From contig NZ_LT629840.1 of assembly GCF_900106785.1 (NCBI RefSeq), forward strand, positions 62,490 through 119,463: a stretch of DNA of 56,974 nucleotides, read 5' to 3'. This DNA comes from Prevotellamassilia timonensis. Lineage in GTDB: Bacteria > Bacteroidota > Bacteroidia > Bacteroidales > Bacteroidaceae. Below the pieces are notes generated by a model that was not told where the DNA came from, ran no database searches, and saw nothing but the letters and a program-made list of their open reading frames with translations. The position numbers and the translations under genes are program-made. The stretch's first letter is position 1. The number at the start of each line of letters is the position of its first letter. Positions 35,160 through 48,054 of the stretch are shown here, piece by piece.

Positions 35160-36299
35160 ATGAAAAAGTTTTTTACTATCATCGCTTTGGGCGCAACTGT
35201 ACTTACAGCTGGTGCTCAGAAATCTGTACAAGGTGCAGGTTTCTTTGACAATTGGTCAGTAGGTCTCGTTGGCGGCGGCATTCTCCCCACCACTCACACC
35301 TCATTCGACAAGTTCCGCGCCACTTATGGTGTTGAACTCACAAAGCAAATCACTCCAGTGTTCGCTCTCGGTGGCCAGTTCCTTGCCAACAACAACACAA
35401 CCGCCAGCCGCACAGTGTTTGACCAGTCTAATCTCAGCCTCCTCGGCAAGGTTAACTTCTCAAACCTTTTCTGTGGTTACAACGGCCAGCCCCGCTTGTT
35501 CGAGGTTGAAGGTGTTGTAGGCGCAGGTTGGGGTCACGACTACATCAACAAGAGCTATGGCGATGACGCCAACTACTTCACTTCTAAGTTCGGCTTCAAC
35601 TTCAACTTCAACGTTGGCGAGAAGAAGGCTTGGACCATCGCTATCAAGCCCTCTATCGTTTACAACATGGAGGCTGACCGCAAGCAGAGCTACAACGCTT
35701 ACAACGTTAACAACAGTGCCATCGAGCTCCTCGCCGGTGTAACTTACCACTTCAAGAACAAGAACAACGGCAAGAACTACATGACCCTCGTTAAGGCATA
35801 CGACCAGGCCGAAGTTGACGGTTTGAACGCAAAGGTTAACGACCTCCGCGCTCAGGTTAACGACAAGGACGCTCAGCTTGCCAAACTCGCTGCCGACAAC
35901 CGCGACCTCCAGCAGAAGCTCAATGATTGCCGCAACCAGAAGCCCGCTGTTCAGACTATAACTAAGAACTCTGCTTCACTCGAGCAAACCGTTACATTCC
36001 GTCAGGGCAAGAGCACTGTCGACGCTTCTCAGCTCCCCAACGTTGAGCGCGTTGCTACATTCTTGAAGAACCACAAGAACAGCACCGTTGACATCAAGGG
36101 TTACGCTTCACCCGAAGGTAGCGCCGAAATCAACGCCAAGATTGCCAAGGCCCGTGCCGAAGCTGTTAAGTCTATCCTCGTTAACAAGTACAAGATTGCT
36201 GCCAGCCGCATCAACGCCGAAGGCCAGGGTGTAGGCAACATGTTCTCAGAGGACGATTGGAACCGCGTAAGCATCTGCACCATCAACGAGTCTAAGTAA
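35160..36299 (+). CDS. OmpA family outer-membrane protein
   Basis: The 379-aa protein has a signal peptide (MKKFFTIIALGATVLTAGA), an N-terminal eight-strand-type barrel (about 22-200), a coiled-coil linker (about 222-255, LNAKVNDLRAQVNDKDAQLAKL) and a C-terminal OmpA domain (about 270-375) with TVDIKGYASPEGSAEINAKIAKARAEAV that binds peptidoglycan. It should tie the outer membrane to the cell wall and is likely abundant. Codon choice is strongly biased to a few codons (AAC, GCT, AAG), unlike its neighbours, as expected for high expression. It has its own promoter and a strong terminator. Confidence 0.93.
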   Translation: MKKFFTIIALGATVLTAGAQKSVQGAGFFDNWSVGLVGGGILPTTHTSFDKFRATYGVELTKQITPVFALGGQFLANNNTTASRTVFDQSNLSLLGKVNFSNLFCGYNGQPRLFEVEGVVGAGWGHDYINKSYGDDANYFTSKFGFNFNFNVGEKKAWTIAIKPSIVYNMEADRKQSYNAYNVNNSAIELLAGVTYHFKNKNNGKNYMTLVKAYDQAEVDGLNAKVNDLRAQVNDKDAQLAKLAADNRDLQQKLNDCRNQKPAVQTITKNSASLEQTVTFRQGKSTVDASQLPNVERVATFLKNHKNSTVDIKGYASPEGSAEINAKIAKARAEAVKSILVNKYKIAASRINAEGQGVGNMFSEDDWNRVSICTINESK

Positions 36300-36342
36300 G
36301 TAAATACCTAAGTCCTACATAACGGACTTTCAATTACAAACT

Positions 36343-36389
36343 AACAGGAGATGAACACCATGCCTCATGGTGTTTACCTCCTGTTTTTT
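36343..36389 (+). terminator. Terminator after the OmpA-like gene
   Basis: AACAGGAG and AACACCATG pair with CATGGTGTT and CTCCTGTT, with small internal mismatches, followed by TTTTTT. Confidence 0.88.
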
Positions 36390-36499
36390 GTTGTTGTTTT
36401 GCAACACCCCATACACAAGCCAAAAGAGCAATATAACCTACTAAAACTGTTATATTTCACACAAAAAGCCTTCTTTACGCACAGAACAAGCAACAAAAG

Positions 36500-36530
36500 T
36501 TGTGCCATTAGCAGAATGTAAGTATATTTG
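36500..36530 (+). promoter_or_regulatory. Promoter of the GH2 gene
   Basis: TTG at 36500-36502, exactly 20 nt, then TATATTTG at 36523-36530. The ATG follows 61 nt later. Confidence 0.65.
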
Positions 36531-36576
36531 CACTAACATTATCTAAACCATGTAACACCTAACATATAAATCATAA

Positions 36577-41019
<4,443 letters not shown>

Positions 41020-41078
41020 GCAGCCTGGCTGCCTGCAAACTCTGAACCATCAGGCTCAACTCTGAGCCTTACATATCC

Positions 41079-41124
41079 AACGCATCCCACCCGTCCCACT
41101 GCGGACGAGTGGGGTGCGTTTTTT
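41079..41124 (+). terminator. Terminator after the GH2 gene
   Basis: AACGCA and CCCAC pair with GTGGGG and TGCGTT and are followed by TTTTTT. Confidence 0.7.
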
Positions 41125-41149
41125 AATTACGCCATTCTGCAATAGCCCC

Positions 41150-41490
41150 AAGCACCATACGCTAACACCAAACGCTAATACCAAACGCAAGCACTAAACG
41201 CAAGCACTAAACGCTAATACCAAACACAAAACGCTACCTCTAAACGAAAGCACTAAACGCTAATACCAAACGCTAACACTAAACGCTACCTCTAATGGGG
41301 GCGACGCGTCCCGCGTCGGGATCAAGGCAAAGGCTCACAAACAGTAGTGTAATTGGCAGTGTCTACGAGCCTTTATTTCGTGTATGAACATTGCATTTTT
41401 CCCGACGCGAGACGCGTCGCCCCCATTAGAGGTAGCGTTTGGTGCTTGCGTGTGGTGTTAGCGTTTAGTGTTAGCGTTTCAAACAACTTA
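41150..41490. repeat. GACGCGTC palindrome family, copy D, with expanded 13-bp tandem array
   Basis: The left side (41150-41294) is an array of about ten degenerate 13-bp units of form AACGCWARYACYA; the right side (41428-41485) holds about four complementary units. Between them are the arms, CTAATGGGGGCGACGCG at 41291 and its complement at 41400-41432, each containing CGACGCG-N3-CGCGTCG, and a core with AAAGGCTCACAAACAG, GAGCCTTTATTTCGTGTATG and GCATTTTTC shared with copy A. The unequal unit numbers suggest expansion by slippage. It lies between two converging genes. Confidence 0.85.
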
Positions 41491-41597
41491 AAGTCCCCCA
41501 TAACGGTCTCTCTATCAAGTCTATTATGAATACGCCCTACCCGAAAGGGCATAAGCCCAATAGGCACATCATAAGCGTTAGCTAAAACCATAACGCA
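41478..41597 (-). pseudogene. Fragment resembling the C-terminus of a polysaccharide pyruvyl transferase
   Basis: A leftward frame reads MVLANAYDVPIGLMPFRVG and, after a gap of 12 residues, VMGDFKLFETL before running into repeat D. The pattern (HG)-x-V-x-A-x-A-Y-x-I/V-P followed by GDFKF-x-DY is that of the end of polysaccharide pyruvyl transferases, but the remainder of the gene is absent: the frame is closed by TAG upstream and by the repeat downstream. The identification rests on a short stretch and is tentative. It could also be chance coding-like sequence. Confidence 0.3.
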
Positions 41598-41602
41598 TAA
41601 CT

Positions 41603-41640
41603 AAGGCAGGCAATTACCCACGTAGGTAATTGCCTGCCTT
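41603..41640. terminator. Perfect 16-bp bidirectional terminator hairpin
   Basis: AAGGCAGGCAATTACC pairs without mismatch with GGTAATTGCCTGCCTT around a 6-nt loop. It is 200 nt past the stop of the leftward 508-aa gene. Confidence 0.75.
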
Positions 41641-41839
41641 AATTATATATAACCCTGGTGCATGGCCAAGGGCTGTTGTTAAGCCGTGTTATAAGGAGCT
41701 GGTGCATGAAAGCGGTGACGTGTTCCCCATTACTTCATGCCGTACAAGCGTACACATTAAAATGCCTGACTATTCAACTACATATCCTCCTGACAATATA
41801 ATGTGCACCATGCAAGGCACCAAACGGCTGTTTTACTTA
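41641..41839. other. Unassigned intergenic stretch
   Basis: No gene, promoter or strong fold is seen between the hairpin and the 3' end of the beta-helix lipoprotein gene. A plus-strand frame from 41630 runs through it into the lipoprotein gene in antisense but has no start signal or recognisable sequence. Confidence 0.4.
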
Positions 41840-43366
41840 TCAATAATCCGTATTCTCAGGGTCGAAGTTGGTCCAACCGGCCGTCCAGTTGTCAGCACCA
41901 AAGGCACCGATAAAGTTCACTTTGTCAAACCACGTTGAGGTAATGCCGTTAAATGAGCCGGCAGTCATCAAAGGCGATGCAGCAGTTGGCAGAATGTTCA
42001 ATCCGGTCAAGCCTGCCAAAGGTTGCAACAGCCAGCTGTCGGTGGTGGCATCGGCACGGTTGCCCGTTTGCTGCAAGAACCATGTGCTTGAGAATGAAGG
42101 TTTGCTCTCGTCCACAATAGGCTTTTTGTTGGCGTCGTAACCCGTTACGAGATTGTCCTTGTACAGTTTGTTGGCATCAGAACCCGTGATGGTCATATCG
42201 GCAAACCACACATTCTGCAATTTGAAACCACCATTGCGGGCCTGCTGCTGCGTGTCACCCTTTTCGCCATCGATTATGACGCCGATGGGCCAGCCCATGG
42301 CCACAGAGTTAATGCAGTTAAGACGCGAGCCGCGACGTATCTGCATGGCCGACTGGAACAAACCAAGGGCCGAGCCATTGCTGGGGAAGAGGTCGCCGGC
42401 ATTGATGTAGCTGCTGGTATTGGCAAAGTTGGCGTCCGTAGCCTTCGGACCCACAAAGGTCATGTTGCTGAACACGGCCGAGGTGTAAGGTGATGCGGTT
42501 GAACCACTGGCGTCGTTGTCGCTCTCAAAACCGTTGCTCTGGCTGCCGTCGGCTATGCGCGAGTCGCGCACTGACAGGCCGTACTGCACATGGCCAGAGA
42601 AGCCGTTGTCTGTATCAAAATCGTCGTCCCAACCACGATAAGCTATCAAATTCTTACAGTTGACAGTACCGCCAAACCACTCGAAGGAGTCGTCGTTAGA
42701 GTAAGATACCTGCACGTGGTCAATCTTCGTGCCATCGCCCACTGAGCCTAATGTCACGCCATTGATTTCCTTATCCTTTTCAAACGGATAGCCAGCAAAT
42801 TCTACACGCACATAGCTCAGCACGCCCGAGTTGTCGTGGGCATCGTTGCCACCATGCTTGGTGCGCGGGCCACCCTCGATTTGCGCCTCGCCGGCATTGT
42901 GCGGAGCTTTGCCACAGAGTATCAAGCCACCCCAGTCGCCAGGACGGCGCTGGCCTTTGGCCTCTTCAGATGTAAACACAATAGGTGCCGTTTCGGTGCC
43001 CTGAGCAATGAGTTTGCCGCCACGCTCTACAATGAGAGCAGCCATGGTTTGCTTGTCGCCCTTGATAATGGTACCAGGCTCAATGGTAAGTTCTGAGCCA
43101 GCTGCCACGTACACCCAACCCTTGAGCAGATAAGTGCCCTTTTTGAGCGTTTGCTTGCCTTTGAACACAAACTCGTTGTCGCCATTGCCAATCTGCGTGC
43201 CGTTTTCAAACAGCAGATTGTCGCAAGCCTTGAGTCCGCCGTCCTCGCTCCAGTTGTAGCTGGGGGTAGATTTTTCGGGAGTGTTGTCATCGCTGCACGC
43301 CGTGAAAGTCGTTGTAGCGGCAATGCCCATCATAAGGGCCAAAACTGATAATGTGTGTTTGCACAT
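41840..43366 (-). CDS. Beta-helix-like surface lipoprotein
   Basis: The 508-aa protein has a lipoprotein signal peptide (lipobox FTAC, lipidated C24) followed by SDDNTPEK, which fits the acidic Bacteroidetes surface-export signal. The body shows repeated short strands (GWVYVAAGSELTIEPGTIIKG, GGKLIAQGTETAPIVFTSE) typical of right-handed parallel beta-helices, and the segment YRGWDDDFDTDNGFSGHV found in a widespread Bacteroidetes family of unknown function. Relatives are often encoded next to a TonB-dependent receptor, as here, 438 nt downstream of one on the same strand after a terminator. The ligand is not known. Confidence 0.85.
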   Translation of the reverse strand: MCKHTLSVLALMMGIAATTTFTACSDDNTPEKSTPSYNWSEDGGLKACDNLLFENGTQIGNGDNEFVFKGKQTLKKGTYLLKGWVYVAAGSELTIEPGTIIKGDKQTMAALIVERGGKLIAQGTETAPIVFTSEEAKGQRRPGDWGGLILCGKAPHNAGEAQIEGGPRTKHGGNDAHDNSGVLSYVRVEFAGYPFEKDKEINGVTLGSVGDGTKIDHVQVSYSNDDSFEWFGGTVNCKNLIAYRGWDDDFDTDNGFSGHVQYGLSVRDSRIADGSQSNGFESDNDASGSTASPYTSAVFSNMTFVGPKATDANFANTSSYINAGDLFPSNGSALGLFQSAMQIRRGSRLNCINSVAMGWPIGVIIDGEKGDTQQQARNGGFKLQNVWFADMTITGSDANKLYKDNLVTGYDANKKPIVDESKPSFSSTWFLQQTGNRADATTDSWLLQPLAGLTGLNILPTAASPLMTAGSFNGITSTWFDKVNFIGAFGADNWTAGWTNFDPENTDY

Positions 43367-43596
43367 AAAACTTTTAATGTGTAAAAAGAAATGGTTTGTC
43401 TTTTAATCACGTTGCAAAGGTCGGCACACAAGGTTACAAGAGCGTTGCCTGGCAGTTACATTTGTGATAAACCAGCGCGTTGGCGGAATTAGCGAATTTC
43501 GGGTTGGCCCTCTGATTTTCAGATTTTACCTCTTTCTGACAAACAAACTCTGCCGGAGCAAGGCGCATACCATGCCACACACTCATTTCTGTTACG

Positions 43597-43639
43597 GGAG
43601 GGCGGATTTTCGATCGGAGCAACAGAAAATCCGCTCCCC
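43597..43639. repeat. Hairpin with CGGAGCAACAGA loop, copy 2
   Basis: GCGGATTTTC pairs perfectly with GAAAATCCGC (10 bp, extended by GGGAG/CTCCC) around a loop GATCGGAGCAACA. The loop matches copy 1 at 29184-29246 while the stem differs. Just downstream CTCCCTATACCGTAAAATGCC and CTATGCCGTAAATGCC repeat another part of the same element. The rest of 43440-43596 shows nothing recognisable. Confidence 0.5.
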
Positions 43640-43731
43640 CTATACACGTTTTCCGCTCTCCCTATACCGTAAAATGCCGGTGCCTATGCCGTAAATGCCC
43701 CACCTGCACGCAGCACGAGCGTAAAACGTTT

Positions 43732-43771
43732 CATGCCTCCCAAACTGCGGCGAACCGCTTTGGGAGGCATG
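43732..43771 (-). terminator. Terminator after the 932-aa TonB receptor gene
   Basis: CATGCCTCCCAAA pairs perfectly with TTTGGGAGGCATG, 33 nt past the receptor stop. Confidence 0.8.
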
Positions 43772-43803
43772 ACTATATTCTAAAACTATGCGTTAGACAG
43801 ACG

Positions 43804-46602
43804 TCAGAACTTGTATGTGACATTCAAACTGAAATTGCGGCCCGGGCGGTAGCTGCGCGTCACCTCCTGCACATAGCGCTGACTGCCGTTGGCAAGGGTT
43901 ACGTCGCTGAGTTGCTTGAACACCACCTTCTGGCCTATGATGTCCTTCAAGCCGAGTTTGAACTCGAAATGGCCCAAGGTGCGCGAGAGTGACAGGTCGA
44001 GCACATTGCGCGGCATTTCGTAAGAGTCGGGTATGTTGACCGTTTGGTCGCCCGTGGAGCCAAGGCTGCGGCCCACACCTATCAAGCGCTTGCCTATGCG
44101 GTTGTACTGCAACGAGGCGCCCCAGGCGTTGTGGCTGTAAAACAGCCCAAGGTTGACAAGATAGGGCGACTGGCCCTGCATGGGGCGGCTCTTTTGGCGG
44201 CTGCCCGCCGGAAAGTGTACACGGCTCCTGATGAGCGAACCATTGAACACGAGGGTGAAGTCGGGCAGGTGCATGAAGGCAAGGTTCTTGCGTATGTCAA
44301 GCTCAAGGCCATAGCTTGTGGCGCTCTTGGCATTTACATACGAGTACACTTGGTCGGTACCACCCGTAACGGTGTAGGTCCACTCTATCGGACTGTCAAA
44401 GTGCTTGTAGAAGGCGGCAAGGCTCACTTGGTCGCCCTTGGCGGGGTACCACTCATAACGCAGGTCGACATTGTCGATGTAACACGACTTGAGAGCAGTG
44501 TTGCCCTGTACTGATGAGGAGAGATCGAAGTCGTAGAACACCGAGGGGCTGACCTCGCGAAACTCAGGACGGTTGACCGAGCGGCCATACGACGCACGCA
44601 GCTGGTGGGCATCGGCCAGATGCCAAGTGGCGTTGACAGAGGGGAAGAAGTCGTTGTTGTTGTAGTAGCGGCTCATGGTGCTCTTTTCGTAGTCGCGGGT
44701 GTTGCTTACGAGTTCCATGCGCGAGTGTTCAAAGCGCACGCCGGCCAGCACGTCGAAGGCTCCTGCGGGCAGATTGACGGCGGCGTAGGCTGAGGTGACG
44801 AGATGGTGGCCTTGATAGTCGTTGCGCATTTTGGTGTCATCAATGAGGTAGAGCCCCTGGTCGCCATAGTTGGCTGTTGTGAGCAGCTGCGTGGGCAGGT
44901 CGAGATACTGGAAGCCAGCAGGCAGGGTGTTGCCCGACGGGTGCCACTGGTAGATGAAGCTGCGGGTGTTGTACTGGCGTGTGCGGTACTCAGCATAGCC
45001 CCCGGCCAGGAGTTCGGGCTTTACGTGCTGAGGTTTGTCAAAGGTGTAGCGGTAGTTGACGGCGGCCGAGGCTATGTGCTCATCGAGGCGGGTGAACTCG
45101 CGGTTGATGTCATTGCCGGTTGACAGTCCTATGCGGTCGATGTCGACTGAGTTGTCGAGTGCATAACGACGGCGATCAGGCAGCAGGCGGTTGGCATAGG
45201 CATAGCCCGCGCTCCAGTCGAACTTTGACACTTCCCAGGCATATTTGCCCGTCAGCTGGGTGTTGTAGGTGGTGCGGCTCGAGTAGTAATATTCGGCCTC
45301 GTCCACTTGATTGCTCTGCGCATTAAAGCCGGTGCGTGAGGTGTAGCGGTCGGTGCCGAGCTGGTTGAATATGTTTTTCCACTCATAGCGCCCCGCTCCC
45401 TTGCCCGGCACAAAGGTCAGGTTGAGCATGGCTCCAAGGCGGGCATTGTGGGCATATTGGCGGTCGGTGGTGTTGCGCAAATATACGCTTTGGTCGTGGG
45501 TGAGGTCGTACGCGCCAAAAAAGGCGTTGCGCATGGGGCTGTACGTTTTGTAATTGTTGCTGTAGTTGATGGCACCAAGCAGGGCGAACACGGCGCCGTT
45601 GTCAAATTCCTTTGAGCGGTTGACATTGGCAGAGAGCGACAGGTCGGCCCAGGGGTGGCGGGTGTGCAGCTGCCAGTTGTTGTTAAAGTGGTTGTCGGTC
45701 AGGCTGATGCCACTGCCGCCGGGCGTTTGCTGCAAGGGGGCATGCACACCGCCCTGCAAACGGCGGAAATTGTCGAACCCAAGCCAGTCGGTTTTCCCCC
45801 CTTCGGCTGCCATGAAGCGCTGAAAGTGGGTCTGGTCGTTGACAGAGGCTCCCACCGAAATGCTGGCCGAATTTTTGTGCGGCACCTCCTTGGTGTCTAT
45901 CATGATAAAGCCTCCGGTAAAGTCGGCGGGATATTGAGGGGCGGGCGACTTGATTATCTGCATGTTGTCAACCTGCGACGAGGGGATGATGTCAAAGGAG
46001 AAGGCGCGCGAGTCGGCCTCGCTCGACGGCACGGCGGCACCATTTATCCACACATTGTTGTAGCGCTGCGAGAGACCGCGCACCATGACAAACTTTTGGT
46101 CGATGATGGAAATGCCTGACACACGGCGTATGACCTCGGAGGCGTCCTTGTCCTGCGATTTGGCTATCTGCTGGGCCGATATGCCGCTTTGCACCACCAA
46201 ACTGTTGCGTTGGGCGGCCACCTGCGACGCCTCGGTGTTGCGCTTTACGGTGGCTGTAACAGTGGCCGTGCCAAGGCTGCTCTCGAGTTCGCTCATGCGC
46301 ACCACCAGGGCTGTGTCTGCGCGTGCGGGGTTGATGGTCATGCTCACTCGGTGATAGCCAAGGTAGGTGGCTACAAGGGTGTAGCTGCGCTGGCCGAGTG
46401 TGCGGAACACGAACTCGCCATTTTCATTGCTGACGGCGGTTTGGCCGGCCTGCACTATTTGCAGTGTGGCTCCTACAAGGGCCTCGCCCGTACGGGCATC
46501 AATCACGCGCCCTTTGAGTGTGGCATCGATGCCGGCGCGCGCAGTGTTGGCCAGGGTGCAAAGCAGCACCATGAGCACCAACACGATTGTTTTTTGTTTC
46601 AT
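43804..46602 (-). CDS. TonB-dependent receptor with carboxypeptidase-regulatory-like domain
   Basis: The 932-aa outer-membrane receptor has a signal peptide (about 1-23), a CarboxypepD-regulatory-like domain (about 28-108, LKGRVIDARTGEALVGATLQI), a plug (about 130-245, VIRRVSGISIIDQKFVMVRGLSQRYNNVWINGA) and a barrel ending FSLNVTYKF. It is of the class coupled to single lipoproteins rather than SusD-like proteins. Together with the 508-aa beta-helix lipoprotein it probably forms an uptake pair; nothing in the sequence names the ligand. It is divergent from the methyltransferase gene. Confidence 0.92.
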   Translation of the reverse strand: MKQKTIVLVLMVLLCTLANTARAGIDATLKGRVIDARTGEALVGATLQIVQAGQTAVSNENGEFVFRTLGQRSYTLVATYLGYHRVSMTINPARADTALVVRMSELESSLGTATVTATVKRNTEASQVAAQRNSLVVQSGISAQQIAKSQDKDASEVIRRVSGISIIDQKFVMVRGLSQRYNNVWINGAAVPSSEADSRAFSFDIIPSSQVDNMQIIKSPAPQYPADFTGGFIMIDTKEVPHKNSASISVGASVNDQTHFQRFMAAEGGKTDWLGFDNFRRLQGGVHAPLQQTPGGSGISLTDNHFNNNWQLHTRHPWADLSLSANVNRSKEFDNGAVFALLGAINYSNNYKTYSPMRNAFFGAYDLTHDQSVYLRNTTDRQYAHNARLGAMLNLTFVPGKGAGRYEWKNIFNQLGTDRYTSRTGFNAQSNQVDEAEYYYSSRTTYNTQLTGKYAWEVSKFDWSAGYAYANRLLPDRRRYALDNSVDIDRIGLSTGNDINREFTRLDEHIASAAVNYRYTFDKPQHVKPELLAGGYAEYRTRQYNTRSFIYQWHPSGNTLPAGFQYLDLPTQLLTTANYGDQGLYLIDDTKMRNDYQGHHLVTSAYAAVNLPAGAFDVLAGVRFEHSRMELVSNTRDYEKSTMSRYYNNNDFFPSVNATWHLADAHQLRASYGRSVNRPEFREVSPSVFYDFDLSSSVQGNTALKSCYIDNVDLRYEWYPAKGDQVSLAAFYKHFDSPIEWTYTVTGGTDQVYSYVNAKSATSYGLELDIRKNLAFMHLPDFTLVFNGSLIRSRVHFPAGSRQKSRPMQGQSPYLVNLGLFYSHNAWGASLQYNRIGKRLIGVGRSLGSTGDQTVNIPDSYEMPRNVLDLSLSRTLGHFEFKLGLKDIIGQKVVFKQLSDVTLANGSQRYVQEVTRSYRPGRNFSLNVTYKF

Positions 46603-46686
46603 TTCTTTGCAATATTATTTACCGGTTGCAAAGTTCTGAATGGCATATTTCGTTGATGTGACTTGTGTATTTCGATAATGTGAAGA

Positions 46687-46723
46687 TTTGGGCAGTGGCT
46701 TCGCAGTTAATTAACTAACTTTG
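46687..46723 (+). promoter_or_regulatory. Candidate promoter of the methyltransferase gene
   Basis: TTTG at 46687-46690 and TAACTTTG at 46716-46723 are 25 nt apart, longer than usual; the -7 box itself is perfect. The leader would be about 125 nt. Confidence 0.5.
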
Positions 46724-46853
46724 CACCGCCGTGCCAACTGCATACCGCACGGTTTGTGCTTTTCAATCAAAGGCGTTTTACCAGGCACGGTGTTCAATGT
46801 GAATATGTCACCTGCTGCTTGCATCAAATAATTCTGAATACCTACTTATCATC

Positions 46854-47579
46854 ATGCTCCTATCCCCCACCCTCGACCCCATGGGGCAAGCCATTTGGGA
46901 CTATGCCTCGACCGGACATGCCGGCACGCTGCGGGTGTTGTCATCGATGTTTGACGATGACGAGATACCCGTGGCTACTTTGTTTCGCACCGAACTGCAA
47001 ATGCCTCCGCTTGAACGTATGGCACTCAACCTGTGCCGCGACCATGTGCTTGACGTGGGGGCCGGTGCTGGCTGCCACTCGCTGGCGCTGCAGGACAGGG
47101 GGCTCGAGGTGTGCTCTATCGACATTTCGCCACTCTCGACACGTGCACGCACTTTGCGCGGCGTGAGGGACGCACGCTGCGCCGACTTTTTTGGACAGGA
47201 ACTGGACGGCATGCGGTTTGACACCATCGTACTGCTGATGAACGGGCTTGGCATTGCTGGCACACTCCACCGTCTGCCCTCGCTGCTCAACCGCTGCAAG
47301 GCGCTGCTGGCCGCGGGCGGACGAGTGCTGGCCGACTCGTCGGACTTGCGCTATGTGTTTGAGGACGAAGATGGAAACTTTGACTGGGACGCGGCAGAGG
47401 GGTATTATGGCGAGGTGGACTATCAGATGGTTTACAAGCAATGCAAGGGTCGGCCTTTTGACTGGCTTTACGTGGACTTTGACACGCTGCAGCACACGGC
47501 CCAGCAATGCGGCCTTGTGGCACGCAAGGTGACTGATGGCGAGCACTACGACTACCTTGCCGAACTGAAGGCTTTATAA
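46854..47579 (+). CDS. Class I SAM-dependent methyltransferase
   Basis: The 241-aa protein has SAM motif I VLDVGAGAGCHSLAL (65-79) and the acidic end of strand 2 at D90 (VCSIDISP), so it should transfer a methyl group from S-adenosylmethionine. The substrate cannot be inferred; the N-terminal region (1-60) has no known substrate domain. The motif FDTIVLLMNGLGIAGTLHRLP replaces the usual post-motif region and is seen in Bacteroidales homologues annotated only as methyltransferases. It stands alone, followed by copy E of the repeat family. Confidence 0.88.
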   Translation: MLLSPTLDPMGQAIWDYASTGHAGTLRVLSSMFDDDEIPVATLFRTELQMPPLERMALNLCRDHVLDVGAGAGCHSLALQDRGLEVCSIDISPLSTRARTLRGVRDARCADFFGQELDGMRFDTIVLLMNGLGIAGTLHRLPSLLNRCKALLAAGGRVLADSSDLRYVFEDEDGNFDWDAAEGYYGEVDYQMVYKQCKGRPFDWLYVDFDTLQHTAQQCGLVARKVTDGEHYDYLAELKAL

Positions 47580-47598
47580 AAGGACTTTTGCCGTCTGG

Positions 47599-47680
47599 CA
47601 AAACGTAAACATACGAACGGACTCAAGCACCAAACACTACCTCGAATGGGGGACGTTTGGTGCTTGAGTCTATTCGTATG
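47599..47680. repeat. GACGCGTC palindrome family, copy E (minimal form)
   Basis: The outer edges AAACGTAAACATACGAACGG and GACTCAAGCACCAAAC are mirrored by GTTTGGTGCTTGAGTC and TTCGTATGTTT, giving arms of about 35 bp. The loop is ACTACCTCGAATGGGGGAC, so the CGACGCG hairpins and the core are missing. It looks like the product of a deletion between the arms. Confidence 0.75.
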
Positions 47681-47699
47681 TTTGAGTTTTAGCAGTCTG

Positions 47700-47733
47700 C
47701 AATCTACCAAAGCATGTATGCTTTGACAGATTG
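47700..47733. terminator. Hairpin between the methyltransferase and tRNA-Asp genes
   Basis: CAATCT-AC-CAAAGCA pairs with TGCTTTG-AC-AGATTG around TGTA, flanked by TTTTAGC on the left and GCTAAAA on the right. It may end transcription from either side. Confidence 0.5.
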
Positions 47734-47758
47734 CTAAAATATAAATGACGTATAACGC

Positions 47759-47796
47759 AAAACGCTTCCGAAAGCATTGAACTTTCGGAAGCGTTT
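47759..47796 (-). terminator. Terminator after the tRNA-Asp genes
   Basis: AACGCTTCCGAAAG pairs with CTTTCGGAAGCGTT; read leftward it is followed by TTGCGTT. Confidence 0.75.
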
Positions 47797-47797
47797 G

Positions 47798-47871
47798 CGG
47801 TGTGTACGGGACTCGAACCCGTGACCCCATGCGTGACAGGCATGTATTCTAACCAGCTGAACTAACACACC
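47798..47871 (-). tRNA. tRNA-Asp (GTC), downstream copy
   Basis: The 74-nt gene has acceptor GGTGTGT/ACACACC and anticodon loop CTGTCAC. It is identical to the copy at 47910-47983, 38 nt away. Confidence 0.97.
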
Positions 47872-47909
47872 AGTTATGCAAAATATACCTTTGAGCGCTG
47901 CTGACTGAG

Positions 47910-47983
47910 CGGTGTGTACGGGACTCGAACCCGTGACCCCATGCGTGACAGGCATGTATTCTAACCAGCTGAACTAACACACC
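47910..47983 (-). tRNA. tRNA-Asp (GTC), upstream copy
   Basis: It is identical in sequence to the downstream copy and read from the same promoter at 48024-48054. Confidence 0.97.
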
Positions 47984-48023
47984 AGTAAGCAAAACTCTGT
48001 AAGGTTTTTCGTTTTTGCGAGTG

Positions 48024-48054
48024 CAAAGGTACTATTATTTTCATTTCCCACAAA
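48024..48054 (-). promoter_or_regulatory. Promoter of the tRNA-Asp pair
   Basis: TTTG (48054-48051), 19 nt, then TACCTTTG (48031-48024) on the minus strand. The spacing equals that of the tRNA-Tyr promoter. Confidence 0.68.

Noticed and set aside
41150-41294. CRISPR array
   Set aside because: The 13-bp units are contiguous and degenerate with no spacers, and no cas gene is near.
41630-41938. 102-aa plus-strand frame
   Set aside because: It starts in a hairpin and ends antisense to the beta-helix lipoprotein gene; no family or promoter is recognised.
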